DNA of 64,000 nt from CAZLCC01 sp964570845 (GCA_964570845.1 CAZMZB010000001.1:62001-126000); one strand, 5' to 3'. Positions 16,063 through 25,152 are shown, counted from the first letter of the stretch. A program made the numbers and translations. The notes: generated by a model from the sequence alone, not told the origin.

Positions 16063-17346
16063 TTATATAGAAGTTATCTTTCCTTGGCGTACCGCTCTTT
16101 TTAGCTTTGCACTAGCTTTTGAAGAATTAACTAGCTGCAGCCAGCTGCCTTTTGCTGTAGTCGTTCCTTCCGCAGCGTATTCCACAGCTACAACTGATCC
16201 GTACTCTATCGGCACACTAAATCGCACAGGATGACCGTCAATCTTGATGCCAGCGGTTCTTAAAGCAGTATCACTATGAACCGCAAATGCAAAATCCAAC
16301 GCAACATTACCTTCATTCAATTCATATAAATTGCCGTCAGGAGCAAACGCCAATATTTTACCTGGAATAAGATTTTCTAGACTATTATCCCCTTTTAGTT
16401 GCCTTTGCCTAACCTCGTGGGCTGCTTGATCTCTCCAGCGATAAAGGCGCGGCGTAATAATTTTTTCATAAGTTCCGGGTGTATATTTACTGGCAGCCTC
16501 ATACGCCATATGTGAAACTCCAGCTGCACGTTCAGCTTGTTCATGCATTTCTAAAGTACGTACCTGTAGTTCTATGGGGGCGTCCGAGACCAGGTCTTTC
16601 AGAGTCAGGTGAAGGCTTCTGTATCCGTTAGGCTTTGGTTGATCAACATAACTTTTCAGCCGTTTTAAATCGTTTTCGAAATATTGCGAGACGACACCCG
16701 CTACCGCATAACAAACACCAATGCCAGTTTCGTCGTATCCTCCGTTACTACCTATAAGAATTCTAATACCAAAGAAATCTGGAAGCCTAAAGTCCTCTTG
16801 GCCTTTTTTATAGCACTTCCGCCATACACTATACGGCGACTTTTTGCGACCTATCACTACACAATCCCTTGCGATTTGATCCAAATCTTCTTCTAGAACA
16901 TCTTGCATTAGCTCTATATAGTCATTAAGCATATCTTGTAGTGCTTCGTCTCCACCGAGATCGGCATATGCTTTATTCACTTTTTTAAATTCGTGAGGAA
17001 AAAGTATCTCAAACGCAATGTTTTCTATAACTTGCTTTTCTTGATAAAGACCAGCAACTTCGGCGGCTGGTGCCCATATTAATAAGCAGTCTTTGGCAAG
17101 TTTTTTGTCTTTGGTGACCTGTAGTTTAGCCGTCAGTTGATTACAAAATGCCTTTAAACGCTCTGTTTGCTCAGCCGTTTCTAAAACGAGCTTAATGTAG
17201 TTTTCAATTGTTTTATTATGTTGGACCTTTTGAATCTCCGGGTTATCAGGGGGCAGCTCAAGCGTAATAGAGCTTAGCTCATCTTGTCTAGCTAACCTTT
17301 CCTCATCCGCAACCCTGGAAGTTGCCTGTTCTTGCCTTGATGCCAT
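16063..17346 (-). CDS. RelA/SpoT-family (p)ppGpp synthetase without hydrolase domain
   Basis: A 427-residue Rel-like enzyme expected to make the alarmone (p)ppGpp. The synthetase domain is intact: GRKKSPYSVWRK near residue 165, DFFGIRILIG, KPNGYRSLHLTL and IELQVRTLEMHEQAE. A TGS domain follows (about 325-385, IPGKILAFAPDGNLYELNEGN). The N-terminal part corresponds only to the last helices of the HD hydrolase (DCLLIWAPAAEVAGLYQEKQVIENIAF) and has no HD metal motif, and the C-terminal ACT domain is missing. So this protein should synthesise but not degrade the alarmone. A separate hydrolase is not in the window. Confidence 0.88.
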   Translation of the reverse strand: MASRQEQATSRVADEERLARQDELSSITLELPPDNPEIQKVQHNKTIENYIKLVLETAEQTERLKAFCNQLTAKLQVTKDKKLAKDCLLIWAPAAEVAGLYQEKQVIENIAFEILFPHEFKKVNKAYADLGGDEALQDMLNDYIELMQDVLEEDLDQIARDCVVIGRKKSPYSVWRKCYKKGQEDFRLPDFFGIRILIGSNGGYDETGIGVCYAVAGVVSQYFENDLKRLKSYVDQPKPNGYRSLHLTLKDLVSDAPIELQVRTLEMHEQAERAAGVSHMAYEAASKYTPGTYEKIITPRLYRWRDQAAHEVRQRQLKGDNSLENLIPGKILAFAPDGNLYELNEGNVALDFAFAVHSDTALRTAGIKIDGHPVRFSVPIEYGSVVAVEYAAEGTTTAKGSWLQLVNSSKASAKLKRAVRQGKITSI

Positions 17347-17511
17347 AAATATCTTTAGCTAGTTTATTTTATAATTTTAATGATTTGTATTATTACATAT
17401 TTTCTTTTATATGTAAATGTTTAATGTAATGAATTGCTATTTTATATATTTAATTATAAAATAAATTTGTTGTCTTATCCTTAACTAGAGTAATAAAAGG
17501 AGATACAGACG

Positions 17512-18438
17512 ATGTCCCTTACTATCTATATAGTGATCGGTGTGCTATTCATTGCAGGGGTGTTTATTGGCTACTCCGTGAAACAACACTTTAAATTCAG
17601 AAGAACCAGATCCGAAATAATCCTAGTCTATAAAGCTAGGGTTAAGGACTGGATGGAAAAAGTGAGGCAAGCTGAGACCGACGAAGACCTAATCCGCCTA
17701 AGTCATCAGGAGCCGGAAATTGAAGTTCGTGGGCGGAGGCTTAGATATCGGTTTCAGCTCTATATGGAAGAGTTGGTCAAGCCCTATGAGAGAGAAGTAA
17801 AAGACCAAGCTCGCTATCTTAATTTGAAAAGAAAGATTAAAGGAGCAAAAAAGCGACAGAAACGGCAGGGTGGACTTCAACTCTACCGGGCAAGCCAAAC
17901 TAAGCAAAATGTGGTAGACAAATTAGTTGCACTGTGTAATGTCTTGGCGCTACCTGTCCAGGAGCTTACTGATCTGGGGCTTACTCCAGCACAGGTGCGG
18001 TTTCAAATCATGCAAACCTATATACCACTACTCCGCCAAGCCCGGCAAGGCGATCGTGACGCTTTCCTCAATCTCAGAGCATTTTTTGCATCTGAAAAGG
18101 AATATCACCAGCGTAGGCCTATTAATGGGCGTCCTGAAGATTGGGCTGAACTGGTAGTTCGCTACTTGAAAAACCCCGATCTGACTGACTTCAAAGATGG
18201 TTCTCTCCGATATAACCACCAGATGCCACAGCCCGGTGAACTCCGATTGATGGCAGCAGAAGCACTCCGCACTGAATCTTTAGTGCAAGGGCAGGAAGTT
18301 CTGGCCCACTGTAACCACTACCACACTGGCGGTAAATACCACAAGGAGGTGGGCGATAGGTTGTTGGCTGAGCTAGCCAAGCTCGTCGATCAACTACAGA
18401 TAAAAGCACTGCAGAAAAAAGAAGTACTATATGGATAG
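17512..18438 (+). CDS. Uncharacterised single-pass membrane protein
   Basis: A 308-residue protein I do not recognise. One N-terminal transmembrane helix (IYIVIGVLFIAGVFIGYSV, residues 4-22) is followed by a long, charged, mostly helical region, with a very basic stretch near residues 102-120. It has a strong AAGGAGAT ribosome site and its own terminator, and stands as a single transcription unit flanked by genes on the other strand. The 165 bases before it are very A+T-rich and hold no other gene. Confidence 0.75.
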   Translation: MSLTIYIVIGVLFIAGVFIGYSVKQHFKFRRTRSEIILVYKARVKDWMEKVRQAETDEDLIRLSHQEPEIEVRGRRLRYRFQLYMEELVKPYEREVKDQARYLNLKRKIKGAKKRQKRQGGLQLYRASQTKQNVVDKLVALCNVLALPVQELTDLGLTPAQVRFQIMQTYIPLLRQARQGDRDAFLNLRAFFASEKEYHQRRPINGRPEDWAELVVRYLKNPDLTDFKDGSLRYNHQMPQPGELRLMAAEALRTESLVQGQEVLAHCNHYHTGGKYHKEVGDRLLAELAKLVDQLQIKALQKKEVLYG

Positions 18439-18442
18439 CTAC

Positions 18443-18488
18443 GTGACGCGAGGGCAGGTATTACCCGTCCTCGCGTCACATAATTTTT
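18443..18488 (+). terminator. Rho-independent terminator
   Basis: Eleven-base perfect stem GTGACGCGAGG/CCTCGCGTCAC with a 15-base loop, then a T-rich run (ATAATTTTT), directly after the plus-strand gene. Confidence 0.85.
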
Positions 18489-18504
18489 AATTTATAATGA
18501 ACTT

Positions 18505-19428
18505 TTATGAAGATGTGTGATTCGTCGAGTCTTCTTCAGATGAAGTGGTAGTTGGCTTGCTCGACGGTACCTGTGGCGACTGAGGTGTTGTTGGTGGTTG
18601 GGGTGCAGGAGCGGCTGTCATTGGCGTGGTCGGCTGCAATGTTGCATCAGTCTTCGACACTGTTACCATATTTGTGACAGTTGATGAAAGACCATTGCCA
18701 TTAAAGGCTGTCTGTAAGAAATTCTGTTTAATTTCACTGGAAATAGTAGTCAAATTCGTTCCTTCAGGTAGTGTCTTGACCAAAGTACGACCCTGTCTGA
18801 GTAACTTCCACCCAAAGAAGATACTTAGGAATCGAATCACAAACGTGAAAAGTGAGATAAGTGAAATTACTACTCCCACAAGGACAGCTATCTTTGCAAA
18901 AAGACTCATATTGTCTTGCGCTTCTTGTGTCGTCCAAGCACTAGGTTCACCAGGGTTATATTTGATAGTGATGGTCTGACCTTCAGTATGTTGACATCCG
19001 CTACCCGAGCTCACTGATGGCTTGCTATTGTATGCTTTGCCAGCAACAGTATATTGAACCTCCATATCACACACACTATCACAAGATTCCCTTCCTTCGC
19101 TATCCGTATGACATTCTTGGCGTGGTTCACTTACACTCACTACTTCGCCTTGCGTGCTTGCCGTCATTTTATCCAAGCCGCTAATTTTACTCATAATCGG
19201 TCCTGAGAATATCAATCCTATGCTCACTATAATACCGATAAACGCACCCAATATCCCCGGACGCTTCCTGCCTCCGAAAGGATTATCGATTCCGATAAAG
19301 CCATCGACAATAAGAAGACCACCGACTACCTGCAAAGCAGCCGCATAGGTTGCCGGGTTTTTTTGTTTATATTGCTCCAAAAAGCTTTGCGCAGTATTTC
19401 TTAAAGATTTGAAAAATCTGATTTTCAT
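18505..19428 (-). CDS. DUF3592-like membrane protein with low-complexity tail
   Basis: A 307-residue membrane protein. Helices lie near residues 30-45, 58-80 and 175-212. Between them, residues 90-170 resemble DUF3592 domains: GEVVSVSE, VQYTVAGKAYNS and ITIKYNPGEPSAWTT, with six cysteines likely to form disulfides outside the cell. The last 60 residues are rich in Pro, Thr and Ser. It has a good own promoter. Function is unknown. Confidence 0.72.
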   Translation of the reverse strand: MKIRFFKSLRNTAQSFLEQYKQKNPATYAAALQVVGGLLIVDGFIGIDNPFGGRKRPGILGAFIGIIVSIGLIFSGPIMSKISGLDKMTASTQGEVVSVSEPRQECHTDSEGRESCDSVCDMEVQYTVAGKAYNSKPSVSSGSGCQHTEGQTITIKYNPGEPSAWTTQEAQDNMSLFAKIAVLVGVVISLISLFTFVIRFLSIFFGWKLLRQGRTLVKTLPEGTNLTTISSEIKQNFLQTAFNGNGLSSTVTNMVTVSKTDATLQPTTPMTAAPAPQPPTTPQSPQVPSSKPTTTSSEEDSTNHTSS

Positions 19429-19467
19429 TTTTTATGCTTTGTATTGTTTAGATATTATCACCTTAAG

Positions 19468-19495
19468 ACTATAAAGCAATCAATAAGAGTGTCAA
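19468..19495 (-). promoter_or_regulatory. Promoter of the DUF3592-like gene
   Basis: Consensus TTGACA (19490-19495), 16-base spacer and TATAGT (19468-19473) on the minus strand, about 40 bases before the ATG. Confidence 0.6.
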
Positions 19496-19512
19496 CCTAT
19501 TCATATCTCTTT

Positions 19513-19539
19513 CATAAGAGTTTATAATAAACTCTTATG
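19513..19539. promoter_or_regulatory. 27-base palindrome over the amidotransferase promoter and start codon
   Basis: Perfect 12-base arms CATAAGAGTTTA/TAAACTCTTATG around TAA. The plus-strand -10 TATAAT (19523-19528) is at the centre and the last three bases of the right arm are the start codon (19537-19539), 8 bases after the -10. It fits an operator for a dimeric regulator on a leaderless promoter. Confidence 0.6.
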
Positions 19540-20259
19540 ATGCCTTTCCTATTACTCCAATCACGACCAGAAGATGACGCTTCAGATAATGAATATGAAG
19601 CATTCTTAAAATTCAGTGAACTGGAAGAATCTCAGCTTAAAAGAATGCGTGTCGAAGACGGCAGTCTTCCAGATATTAATTTAGATAACTATTCTGGAAT
19701 TATCTTGGGTGGCGGACCAAACAACGCAAGTGATAAAGCGAAATCACCAGGACAAACAAAGCTTGAAGCGAGGCTTGCAAGCTTAATGGATAAGATTATA
19801 GACAAGGACTTTCCTTTCTTAGGAGCGTGCTATGGTATAGGAATTTTAACAAACCATCAACAGGGTATACTATCCCGTAAATACGGTGAGGATGTTGGCC
19901 CCACAGAAATCACTTTAACGAAAGAAGGTCTGGATAATCCTTTGCTTGAAGGTGTCGCTAAAAAATTTGAAGCGTTTGTTGGTCACAAAGAAGCGTGTGA
20001 AGTTTTACCTGAATCGGCTGTTCTGCTCGCTAGCTCCAAAAACTGTCCGGTGCAAATGTTCCGCATTAAAAATAATGTCTACGCCACACAATTTCACCCA
20101 GAGTTAGATTCACATGGACTTGAAGTCCGTATCAAAATCTATAAAAACGCAGGCTACTTTCCACCCGAAGCAGCAGACGATTTAATCCAAAAAGGCCACT
20201 CAGCAAATGTGTTAGAACCAGTAAAGATTTTAAGAAATTTTATAAACCTCTACGGCTAA
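19537..20259 (+). CDS. Class I glutamine amidotransferase (GMP-synthase-like)
   Basis: A 240-residue stand-alone glutamine amidotransferase. The nucleophile elbow FLGACYGIG (Cys near residue 97) and the FHPE motif (His and Glu near residue 190) form the catalytic triad that releases ammonia from glutamine; GIILGGGPNN is the oxyanion strand. It resembles the GuaA glutaminase domain but has no synthetase partner, so the acceptor is unknown. Transcription appears leaderless under a palindromic operator. It overlaps the convergent next gene by four bases. Confidence 0.88.
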   Translation: MMPFLLLQSRPEDDASDNEYEAFLKFSELEESQLKRMRVEDGSLPDINLDNYSGIILGGGPNNASDKAKSPGQTKLEARLASLMDKIIDKDFPFLGACYGIGILTNHQQGILSRKYGEDVGPTEITLTKEGLDNPLLEGVAKKFEAFVGHKEACEVLPESAVLLASSKNCPVQMFRIKNNVYATQFHPELDSHGLEVRIKIYKNAGYFPPEAADDLIQKGHSANVLEPVKILRNFINLYG

Positions 20260-20666
20260 AGCAAGTGCTTTTTATCAAAAATATCATCTTCAAAAACTAG
20301 GTCTTCTTTTAATATTTCTTCAATGTCTTTATCTTTCGTTATCTTGAAATACCTAATTGGAATTTCTTTTTCTTTTGCTTGCAGAATCTCAGCAAGTACA
20401 CCGTTACTAATATCTCCAAATACCCACAGCTCATCAGCTTTATTAACTAGCGTATTATTCGCTTCACGAACAACATCTCTTTCAATAGTATCTAGCATGA
20501 AATAATCAAAGCTCGTAAATGGATTGATTGGTACAGCATCCTGCTTCAAAACAAACTTTGAAATTAAAAACCTCATATAGAAAAATCTTTTTGAAAGTGC
20601 AGTAAAGACAACTTTCTTATTCTTCCCTAGCTTTAATGCCGGGTGTTCTAGTTTTTTGGAGTTCAC
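20256..20666 (-). CDS. Small protein resembling nucleoside 2-deoxyribosyltransferase-fold families
   Basis: A 136-residue soluble protein beginning at a GTG that overlaps the trhO stop (GTGA). The core, LISKFVLKQDAVPINPFTSFDYFMLD, then REANNTLVNKADELWVFG, then GVLAEILQAKEKEIPIRYF, has the strand-helix order and the D-E-L-W-V-F-G pattern seen in DUF4406/YspA-type relatives of nucleoside deoxyribosyltransferases. This match is from memory and moderate. Coupling to trhO suggests a nucleotide- or RNA-related role. Confidence 0.62.
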   Translation of the reverse strand: MNSKKLEHPALKLGKNKKVVFTALSKRFFYMRFLISKFVLKQDAVPINPFTSFDYFMLDTIERDVVREANNTLVNKADELWVFGDISNGVLAEILQAKEKEIPIRYFKITKDKDIEEILKEDLVFEDDIFDKKHLL

Positions 20667-21568
20667 GCTGTCGCTCCAATCTTCGCCTTTTCTTCACACT
20701 TTTTTGTGTGGAATAAAAGTTTTGGATCTTCTTTGCACTTTTCGCATATCAATACCAAATCATTACAGCCAACCCACGCACAATTTTCAAAGTTCGAGGT
20801 TTTTTCTTTGCAATGTGTGCACTCGCCAATGGTTTTTGCCTTGTCAGAAAACTCCACTGTCATGCGGTCATCAAACACGCGCAACGAACCTTCCCAAAAT
20901 CCATCATCTTTATATTTCTCGCCATATTTCACAATGCCACCATCAATTTGATACACCTCTTTAAAGCCACGCTTTTTCATCATCGCGCTAATCACTTCAC
21001 AACGAATACCGCCTGTGCAATAGGTTACGATTTTCTTGTCTTTCAAATCATTATATTTATCACTCTCAAGTTCTTTAATAAAATCTCGGCTTGTATTCGT
21101 ATTTGGCACCACCGCATTTTTAAACTTTCCAATTTTCGCTTCATGTGCGTTGCGACCATCAAAAAACACCACGTTTTCGCCATGTTTTTCAACCAGCTCA
21201 TGAATTTGCCTTGGTTTTATGTGTTTGCCACCACCAATCACACCATTTTCATCAACCTCAAATTCATCATCACTATTTTTAAATCCAACAAGCTCTCGAC
21301 GGTGCTTTACGCTCATGCGTGGAAAATCTTCTCGCCCACCCTCGCTCCACTTGAAAATAATGCCTTTAAATGGCGCGAAGCCCTTCGTTGCTTTGGCATA
21401 CGCCTTCAGGTCTTTCATTTCACCACCAACCGTTCCATTCAAACCATCTTTTGAAATCAAAATTCGTCCACGTAAATTCAAACTATTGCACAGAGTTTTT
21501 TGCCACAGCTTTACTGCTTCAGGATCTTTAAGTGGCGTAAATTTATAATAGAGTAGAATTTTTTGCAT
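20663..21568 (-). CDS. trhO: tRNA uridine(34) hydroxylase (rhodanese-domain, TrhO/YceA)
   Basis: TrhO adds a hydroxyl to U34 of certain tRNAs, the first step to 5-alkoxyuridine. The protein has the N-terminal acylphosphatase-like region (RGRILISKDGLNGTVGG), a rhodanese domain with the active-site loop YCTGGIRCE, and a C-terminal cysteine-rich segment (CTHCKEK...CAWVGCN...CEKC) likely to bind zinc. I start it at the ATG 21568; GTG and TTG codons lie just upstream in frame. TATAAT ends 8 bases before this ATG. With mnmA elsewhere in the window it points to retained wobble-uridine modification. Confidence 0.92.
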   Translation of the reverse strand: MQKILLYYKFTPLKDPEAVKLWQKTLCNSLNLRGRILISKDGLNGTVGGEMKDLKAYAKATKGFAPFKGIIFKWSEGGREDFPRMSVKHRRELVGFKNSDDEFEVDENGVIGGGKHIKPRQIHELVEKHGENVVFFDGRNAHEAKIGKFKNAVVPNTNTSRDFIKELESDKYNDLKDKKIVTYCTGGIRCEVISAMMKKRGFKEVYQIDGGIVKYGEKYKDDGFWEGSLRVFDDRMTVEFSDKAKTIGECTHCKEKTSNFENCAWVGCNDLVLICEKCKEDPKLLFHTKKCEEKAKIGATA

Positions 21569-21591
21569 CAACACATATTATACCGTATAAT
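21563..21591 (+). promoter_or_regulatory. Divergent promoters sharing a palindromic -10 region
   Basis: Plus strand: TTGCAT (21563-21568), 17 bases, TATAAT (21586-21591), reading toward the ABC gene. Minus strand: TATAAT (21577-21582) reading toward trhO. The two -10 boxes form ATTATAC/GTATAAT arms around one base, so both directions could be controlled together. Confidence 0.55.
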
Positions 21592-21600
21592 TTAGTTACT

Positions 21601-21668
21601 ATGATTCAATGACAAAAGAATCCTCTACTCACGTAACGTTCGGACGAGCCGAACCGCTAGTGAAATAA
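21601..21668 (+). promoter_or_regulatory. Leader with two overlapping small ORFs before the ABC exporter
   Basis: Nine bases after the -10, a three-codon ORF (M-I-Q, 21601-21612) ends in ATGA, which starts a 19-codon ORF (21609-21668) encoding MTKESSTHVTFGRAEPLVK. A GTTCGG/CCGAAC hairpin lies within the end of the second ORF. Such leaders can control downstream translation; expression is not proven. Confidence 0.35.
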
Positions 21669-21710
21669 AAATAAGTTATCAAAAATATTTAGTGTGAAGG
21701 AGATGTTTTA

Positions 21711-23474
21711 ATGGCTAAAAAATCTTTAGCTAAACAAGCTATGTTATTTCATTGGCAACATGCTATGAAATATAAGAAATTAGCGTGGGCTAGTTTTATA
21801 TTTGCGCCCACCACAATCATCATTGAAAGATACCTAAGTCCGTTACTTATCGCTGGCTTACTTAACGATTTGCAAAAAGGTACAGCAAATCTCGACTCCT
21901 CATGGTGGCTTATCGTAACTTATGTTGCTATACAACTCTATACCCAAGTCTTTGCATATAGAATTAACCTATATGCAATGTGGACAGTACAAACTAAAGG
22001 GTCTAAAGATATCTATCAAGAATCTTTCACTACCCTAACTCAGCATTCTTTAAACTTTTACTCTAACAATTTTGCCGGGTCACTGGTCTCGCAAGCTAAC
22101 AGGATTAGCAATGCCTTTATTGCCTTTTGGAATATGGTGGTATTTAAAGTATTGTTTGTTGCTACAAGTATTGTCGCAACAGTGGTTGGACTATCTCTTC
22201 TCATCTGGCAATATGCCTTGGTTGCTGCTTTCCTATCATTAATTTTTGCTATTGCTTCATACTATGGAACTCGCTTTATGCAGCCTCGCTTTAAAGAAAG
22301 GTCGGCTGCCTATACAGATATTTCTGCAAAATTATCCGACTCTATCTCCAACATGCTTGCCGTAAAATCAGACAGTCGCGAAGTTTTTGAAATAAATAGA
22401 CTTAATAAATCAACACAAGCTATGGTTGAAAAAGAAAGTAGAGCAAGGAACGGCGTAGTGCGAGTGTCATCTGTATATTCATTCATTCTTGTTTTGATAA
22501 ATGGTAGCGCGCTGATTGCTTCAATCTGGGCAGCGCAAGAAGGCATAGCAAATATCGCTGTGGTCTACCTCGCCCTAATCTATACGTTTAATTTACTTGA
22601 AGAGCTTTGGAATATGAGTAATATTCTCCGCGACTACTATCAAATAGTCGGCGATTCTGAAGAAATGCTCGAAACAATGAATAGACCACCCGAAGTTAAA
22701 GATGAGAATAGCAAGCAACTTATAGTAAGTAAGGGTGAGATTACTTTACGCGACGTTGATTTCAAACATGATAAAGAGAAAAGCAAATTATTTTCAAAAT
22801 TTAATCTCACTATTCCGGGTCACCAAAAAGTTGGTATGGTTGGGGTGAGCGGTTCAGGAAAAACTACTCTCACAAAATTACTGCTCCGTTTTATGGACGT
22901 TAGTAGCGGTTCTATTTTGATTGACAATCAAAACATCAAACAGATTCCACAAAAAGGTTTACATGAAAATATCGCTTACGTTCCGCAGGAACCACTGTTA
23001 TTTCATCGTTCCTTGCGAGAGAATATCGCCTATGGCAAGCCTAGCGCTTCAGAAAAAGAAATTGAAAAAGCCGCGAAACTTGCTCATGCTGCTGAGTTTA
23101 TTGAAAAACTCCCAGACAAATATGAAACATTAGTGGGTGAACGTGGCGTGAAGCTTTCTGGCGGGCAACGCCAAAGAATCGCAATTGCTCGTGCCATTCT
23201 TAAGGATGCACCAATTTTAGTGTTAGACGAGGCAACCAGCGCACTTGATAGCGAGAGCGAAAAGCTCATCCAAGATGCCTTCACCAAGCTGATGAAAAAC
23301 CGAACCTCAATTGTTATTGCTCATCGCCTCAGTACCATTCAAAAGATGGATCGAATCATTGTTCTTGATAAGGGCACGATCGTCGAACAAGGCTCGCACA
23401 AAGAATTACTTACCCAAAAAGGCGTCTACGCAAAGCTCTGGGCACATCAGTCTGGCGGATTCATTGAAGAATAG
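21711..23474 (+). CDS. ABC exporter, fused membrane and ATPase domains
   Basis: A 587-residue half-transporter that would work as a dimer. The membrane domain (about residues 20-320) has the six helices of type I exporters. The ATPase has Walker A GVSGSGKTT (about 378), Q-loop YVPQEPLLF, signature LSGGQRQRIAIARA (about 481), Walker B ILVLDEATSALD and switch IVIAHRLST. Substrate is unknown; drug, lipid or peptide export are all possible. It has an AAGGAGAT ribosome site. The histidine-phosphatase gene follows 42 bases later. The leader holds small ORFs. Confidence 0.95.
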   Translation: MAKKSLAKQAMLFHWQHAMKYKKLAWASFIFAPTTIIIERYLSPLLIAGLLNDLQKGTANLDSSWWLIVTYVAIQLYTQVFAYRINLYAMWTVQTKGSKDIYQESFTTLTQHSLNFYSNNFAGSLVSQANRISNAFIAFWNMVVFKVLFVATSIVATVVGLSLLIWQYALVAAFLSLIFAIASYYGTRFMQPRFKERSAAYTDISAKLSDSISNMLAVKSDSREVFEINRLNKSTQAMVEKESRARNGVVRVSSVYSFILVLINGSALIASIWAAQEGIANIAVVYLALIYTFNLLEELWNMSNILRDYYQIVGDSEEMLETMNRPPEVKDENSKQLIVSKGEITLRDVDFKHDKEKSKLFSKFNLTIPGHQKVGMVGVSGSGKTTLTKLLLRFMDVSSGSILIDNQNIKQIPQKGLHENIAYVPQEPLLFHRSLRENIAYGKPSASEKEIEKAAKLAHAAEFIEKLPDKYETLVGERGVKLSGGQRQRIAIARAILKDAPILVLDEATSALDSESEKLIQDAFTKLMKNRTSIVIAHRLSTIQKMDRIIVLDKGTIVEQGSHKELLTQKGVYAKLWAHQSGGFIEE

Positions 23475-23516
23475 TTGCTATACTAGAAATATACAAAACG
23501 AAAGGAAGTAAAATTA

Positions 23517-24335
23517 ATGGCAATGCCGGATGATTTAATAATGATTCGACACGGAGAATCTGAAGCGAATATAATACAGGAAATCTTGTATGGTGATGAT
23601 ATCGAAAAACAACAGAAGATTAAGGATTTTTCAAAATACTACGATGCTCATATACGACTTACTCAACAGGGAAACAGGCAAGCAGCGGCGGCTGGTCAAT
23701 GGTTAAAAGACAATAATATCAGCACATTCAATTGCTATTACGTTTCTCCTCATGTTCGGACGTTAGAAACAGCTGCAAACCTTCAGCTGAGCGGTGATTG
23801 GCATATTGACGATCGCTTGCGGGAACAAAACTGGGGAGAATATCACCTAATTAGCTGGGATGAAATTCAAGCCGATAGCCCCGCTTCAAGGAGAATCCGT
23901 GACCAGAATTATTGGTATTGGCGACCGCGAGGAGGTGAAACATTATCTGGCGATGTACGGGAACGTTTTGAAAGTTTTCTAACAACCCTTCACGAAAAGA
24001 CAATGGACAAAAAAGTCATTGCCGTGTCTCATGGCGGCTATATGCAGACAGCCCGCTTTGTCTTAGAACGCCTAACGCCAGATCAATGGCTTGCACAGGT
24101 TGAAACTCCTGAATACAAACTTTGGAATTCTCAAATTCTGCACTACACTAAAATTAATCCTGAAACTAGTGAAAAAGCGCCGTATCTAAAATGGCGACGC
24201 TCCATCTGTCCATGGGACGAAACTCATTCCTGGAACGATGGAAAATGGGTCGAAATTAATACTCGAAAATATTCTGACAAAGACTTACTCGAAGAAGTGA
24301 AAAAACACCAAAGACTTCTTCCTGAAGATTTATAA
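23517..24335 (+). CDS. Histidine phosphatase family protein (phosphoglycerate mutase-like)
   Basis: A 272-residue member of the histidine phosphatase superfamily. The RHG motif (IMIRHGESEAN) supplies the phosphorylated His, VSPHVRTLETA is the second basic motif, and VSHGGYM carries the second His. The long extension around NYWYWRPRGGE and the C-terminal part are not those of classic glycolytic mutases, so the substrate is open. It has a GGAAG ribosome site and probably shares a transcript with the ABC exporter. Confidence 0.85.
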   Translation: MAMPDDLIMIRHGESEANIIQEILYGDDIEKQQKIKDFSKYYDAHIRLTQQGNRQAAAAGQWLKDNNISTFNCYYVSPHVRTLETAANLQLSGDWHIDDRLREQNWGEYHLISWDEIQADSPASRRIRDQNYWYWRPRGGETLSGDVRERFESFLTTLHEKTMDKKVIAVSHGGYMQTARFVLERLTPDQWLAQVETPEYKLWNSQILHYTKINPETSEKAPYLKWRRSICPWDETHSWNDGKWVEINTRKYSDKDLLEEVKKHQRLLPEDL

Positions 24336-24337
24336 AA

Positions 24338-25084
24338 CTAGTCTTTCTTTTCTGCCTTTGAATCTTCAGGTTTCTCTTCAGAGTCAGCTGATTTTTCTCC
24401 CTCTTCACCAGAAGCAGGTTCTTCGCCCTCTTCGCCTTCACCATGCTCAGCTTCAACTTCAGATTCGTCTTCAGCATCACCACCAGCTGATTCATTGGCT
24501 GCTTGCAGCGCGCTCGGCTCCCAAACACTGGCAATGGTCACATTTTCTGATTCTTCATCATCTTCTGATAACTCCACACCCTCAGGAACTGTAATGTCTG
24601 CGACTGTTAAGTGTTGATTTGGCTCAGAAAGCTCGGCAATCGAAACATCTAAACTCTCCGGAAGATCCATTGGAAATGCCTTCACTTTCAGGGTTTCGAG
24701 AGTTTGCAACACAATCAAGCCAGCCTTCTCAGCCTCACTTTCACCAACTCCAACAAGTTTGATTGGGATTTCAGCCTCCACTTTCTCATTTTGCTTCACC
24801 GCATGAAATTCCACATGACGCACACTGTGCTTTGCCGGATTGATATCAACATTTTTAATCATGGCAATTTTACGCTTGCCATCAATTGTCAAGTGAACTG
24901 GCGCATGTCCACCAGCCTGCTTCACAGCCTTTTCAACCGCAAGTTTTGGTGCTTGTACCGCAATTGCCTCAAAGCCCTGCCCATAGACAACACCAGGCAG
25001 CTGCCCTTCTTTACGGAGCTTCGCAACCTTCTTGCCTTTTGCCTCTCGAGTCTCGAGTTTTAAAGAAATTTTATCATTACTCAT
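24338..25084 (-). CDS. rplY: Large ribosomal subunit protein bL25 (CTC/TL5 form)
   Basis: bL25 binds 5S rRNA. This 248-residue long form has the 5S-binding domain (residues 1-95, LPGVVYGQG and HVEFHAV) and the TL5-type beta domain (98-190, IPIKLVGVGESEAEKAG). The last 60 residues are low-complexity and acidic. The ATG has an AAGGGA-like site rather far upstream. It ends two bases from the convergent phosphatase gene. Confidence 0.93.
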   Translation of the reverse strand: MSNDKISLKLETREAKGKKVAKLRKEGQLPGVVYGQGFEAIAVQAPKLAVEKAVKQAGGHAPVHLTIDGKRKIAMIKNVDINPAKHSVRHVEFHAVKQNEKVEAEIPIKLVGVGESEAEKAGLIVLQTLETLKVKAFPMDLPESLDVSIAELSEPNQHLTVADITVPEGVELSEDDEESENVTIASVWEPSALQAANESAGGDAEDESEVEAEHGEGEEGEEPASGEEGEKSADSEEKPEDSKAEKKD

Positions 25085-25152
25085 TTACAATCTATCCCTT
25101 TCTATTTCTTGACTGCCATTTCAGAAACATTACTGCTTTTTATTATAGCAGA

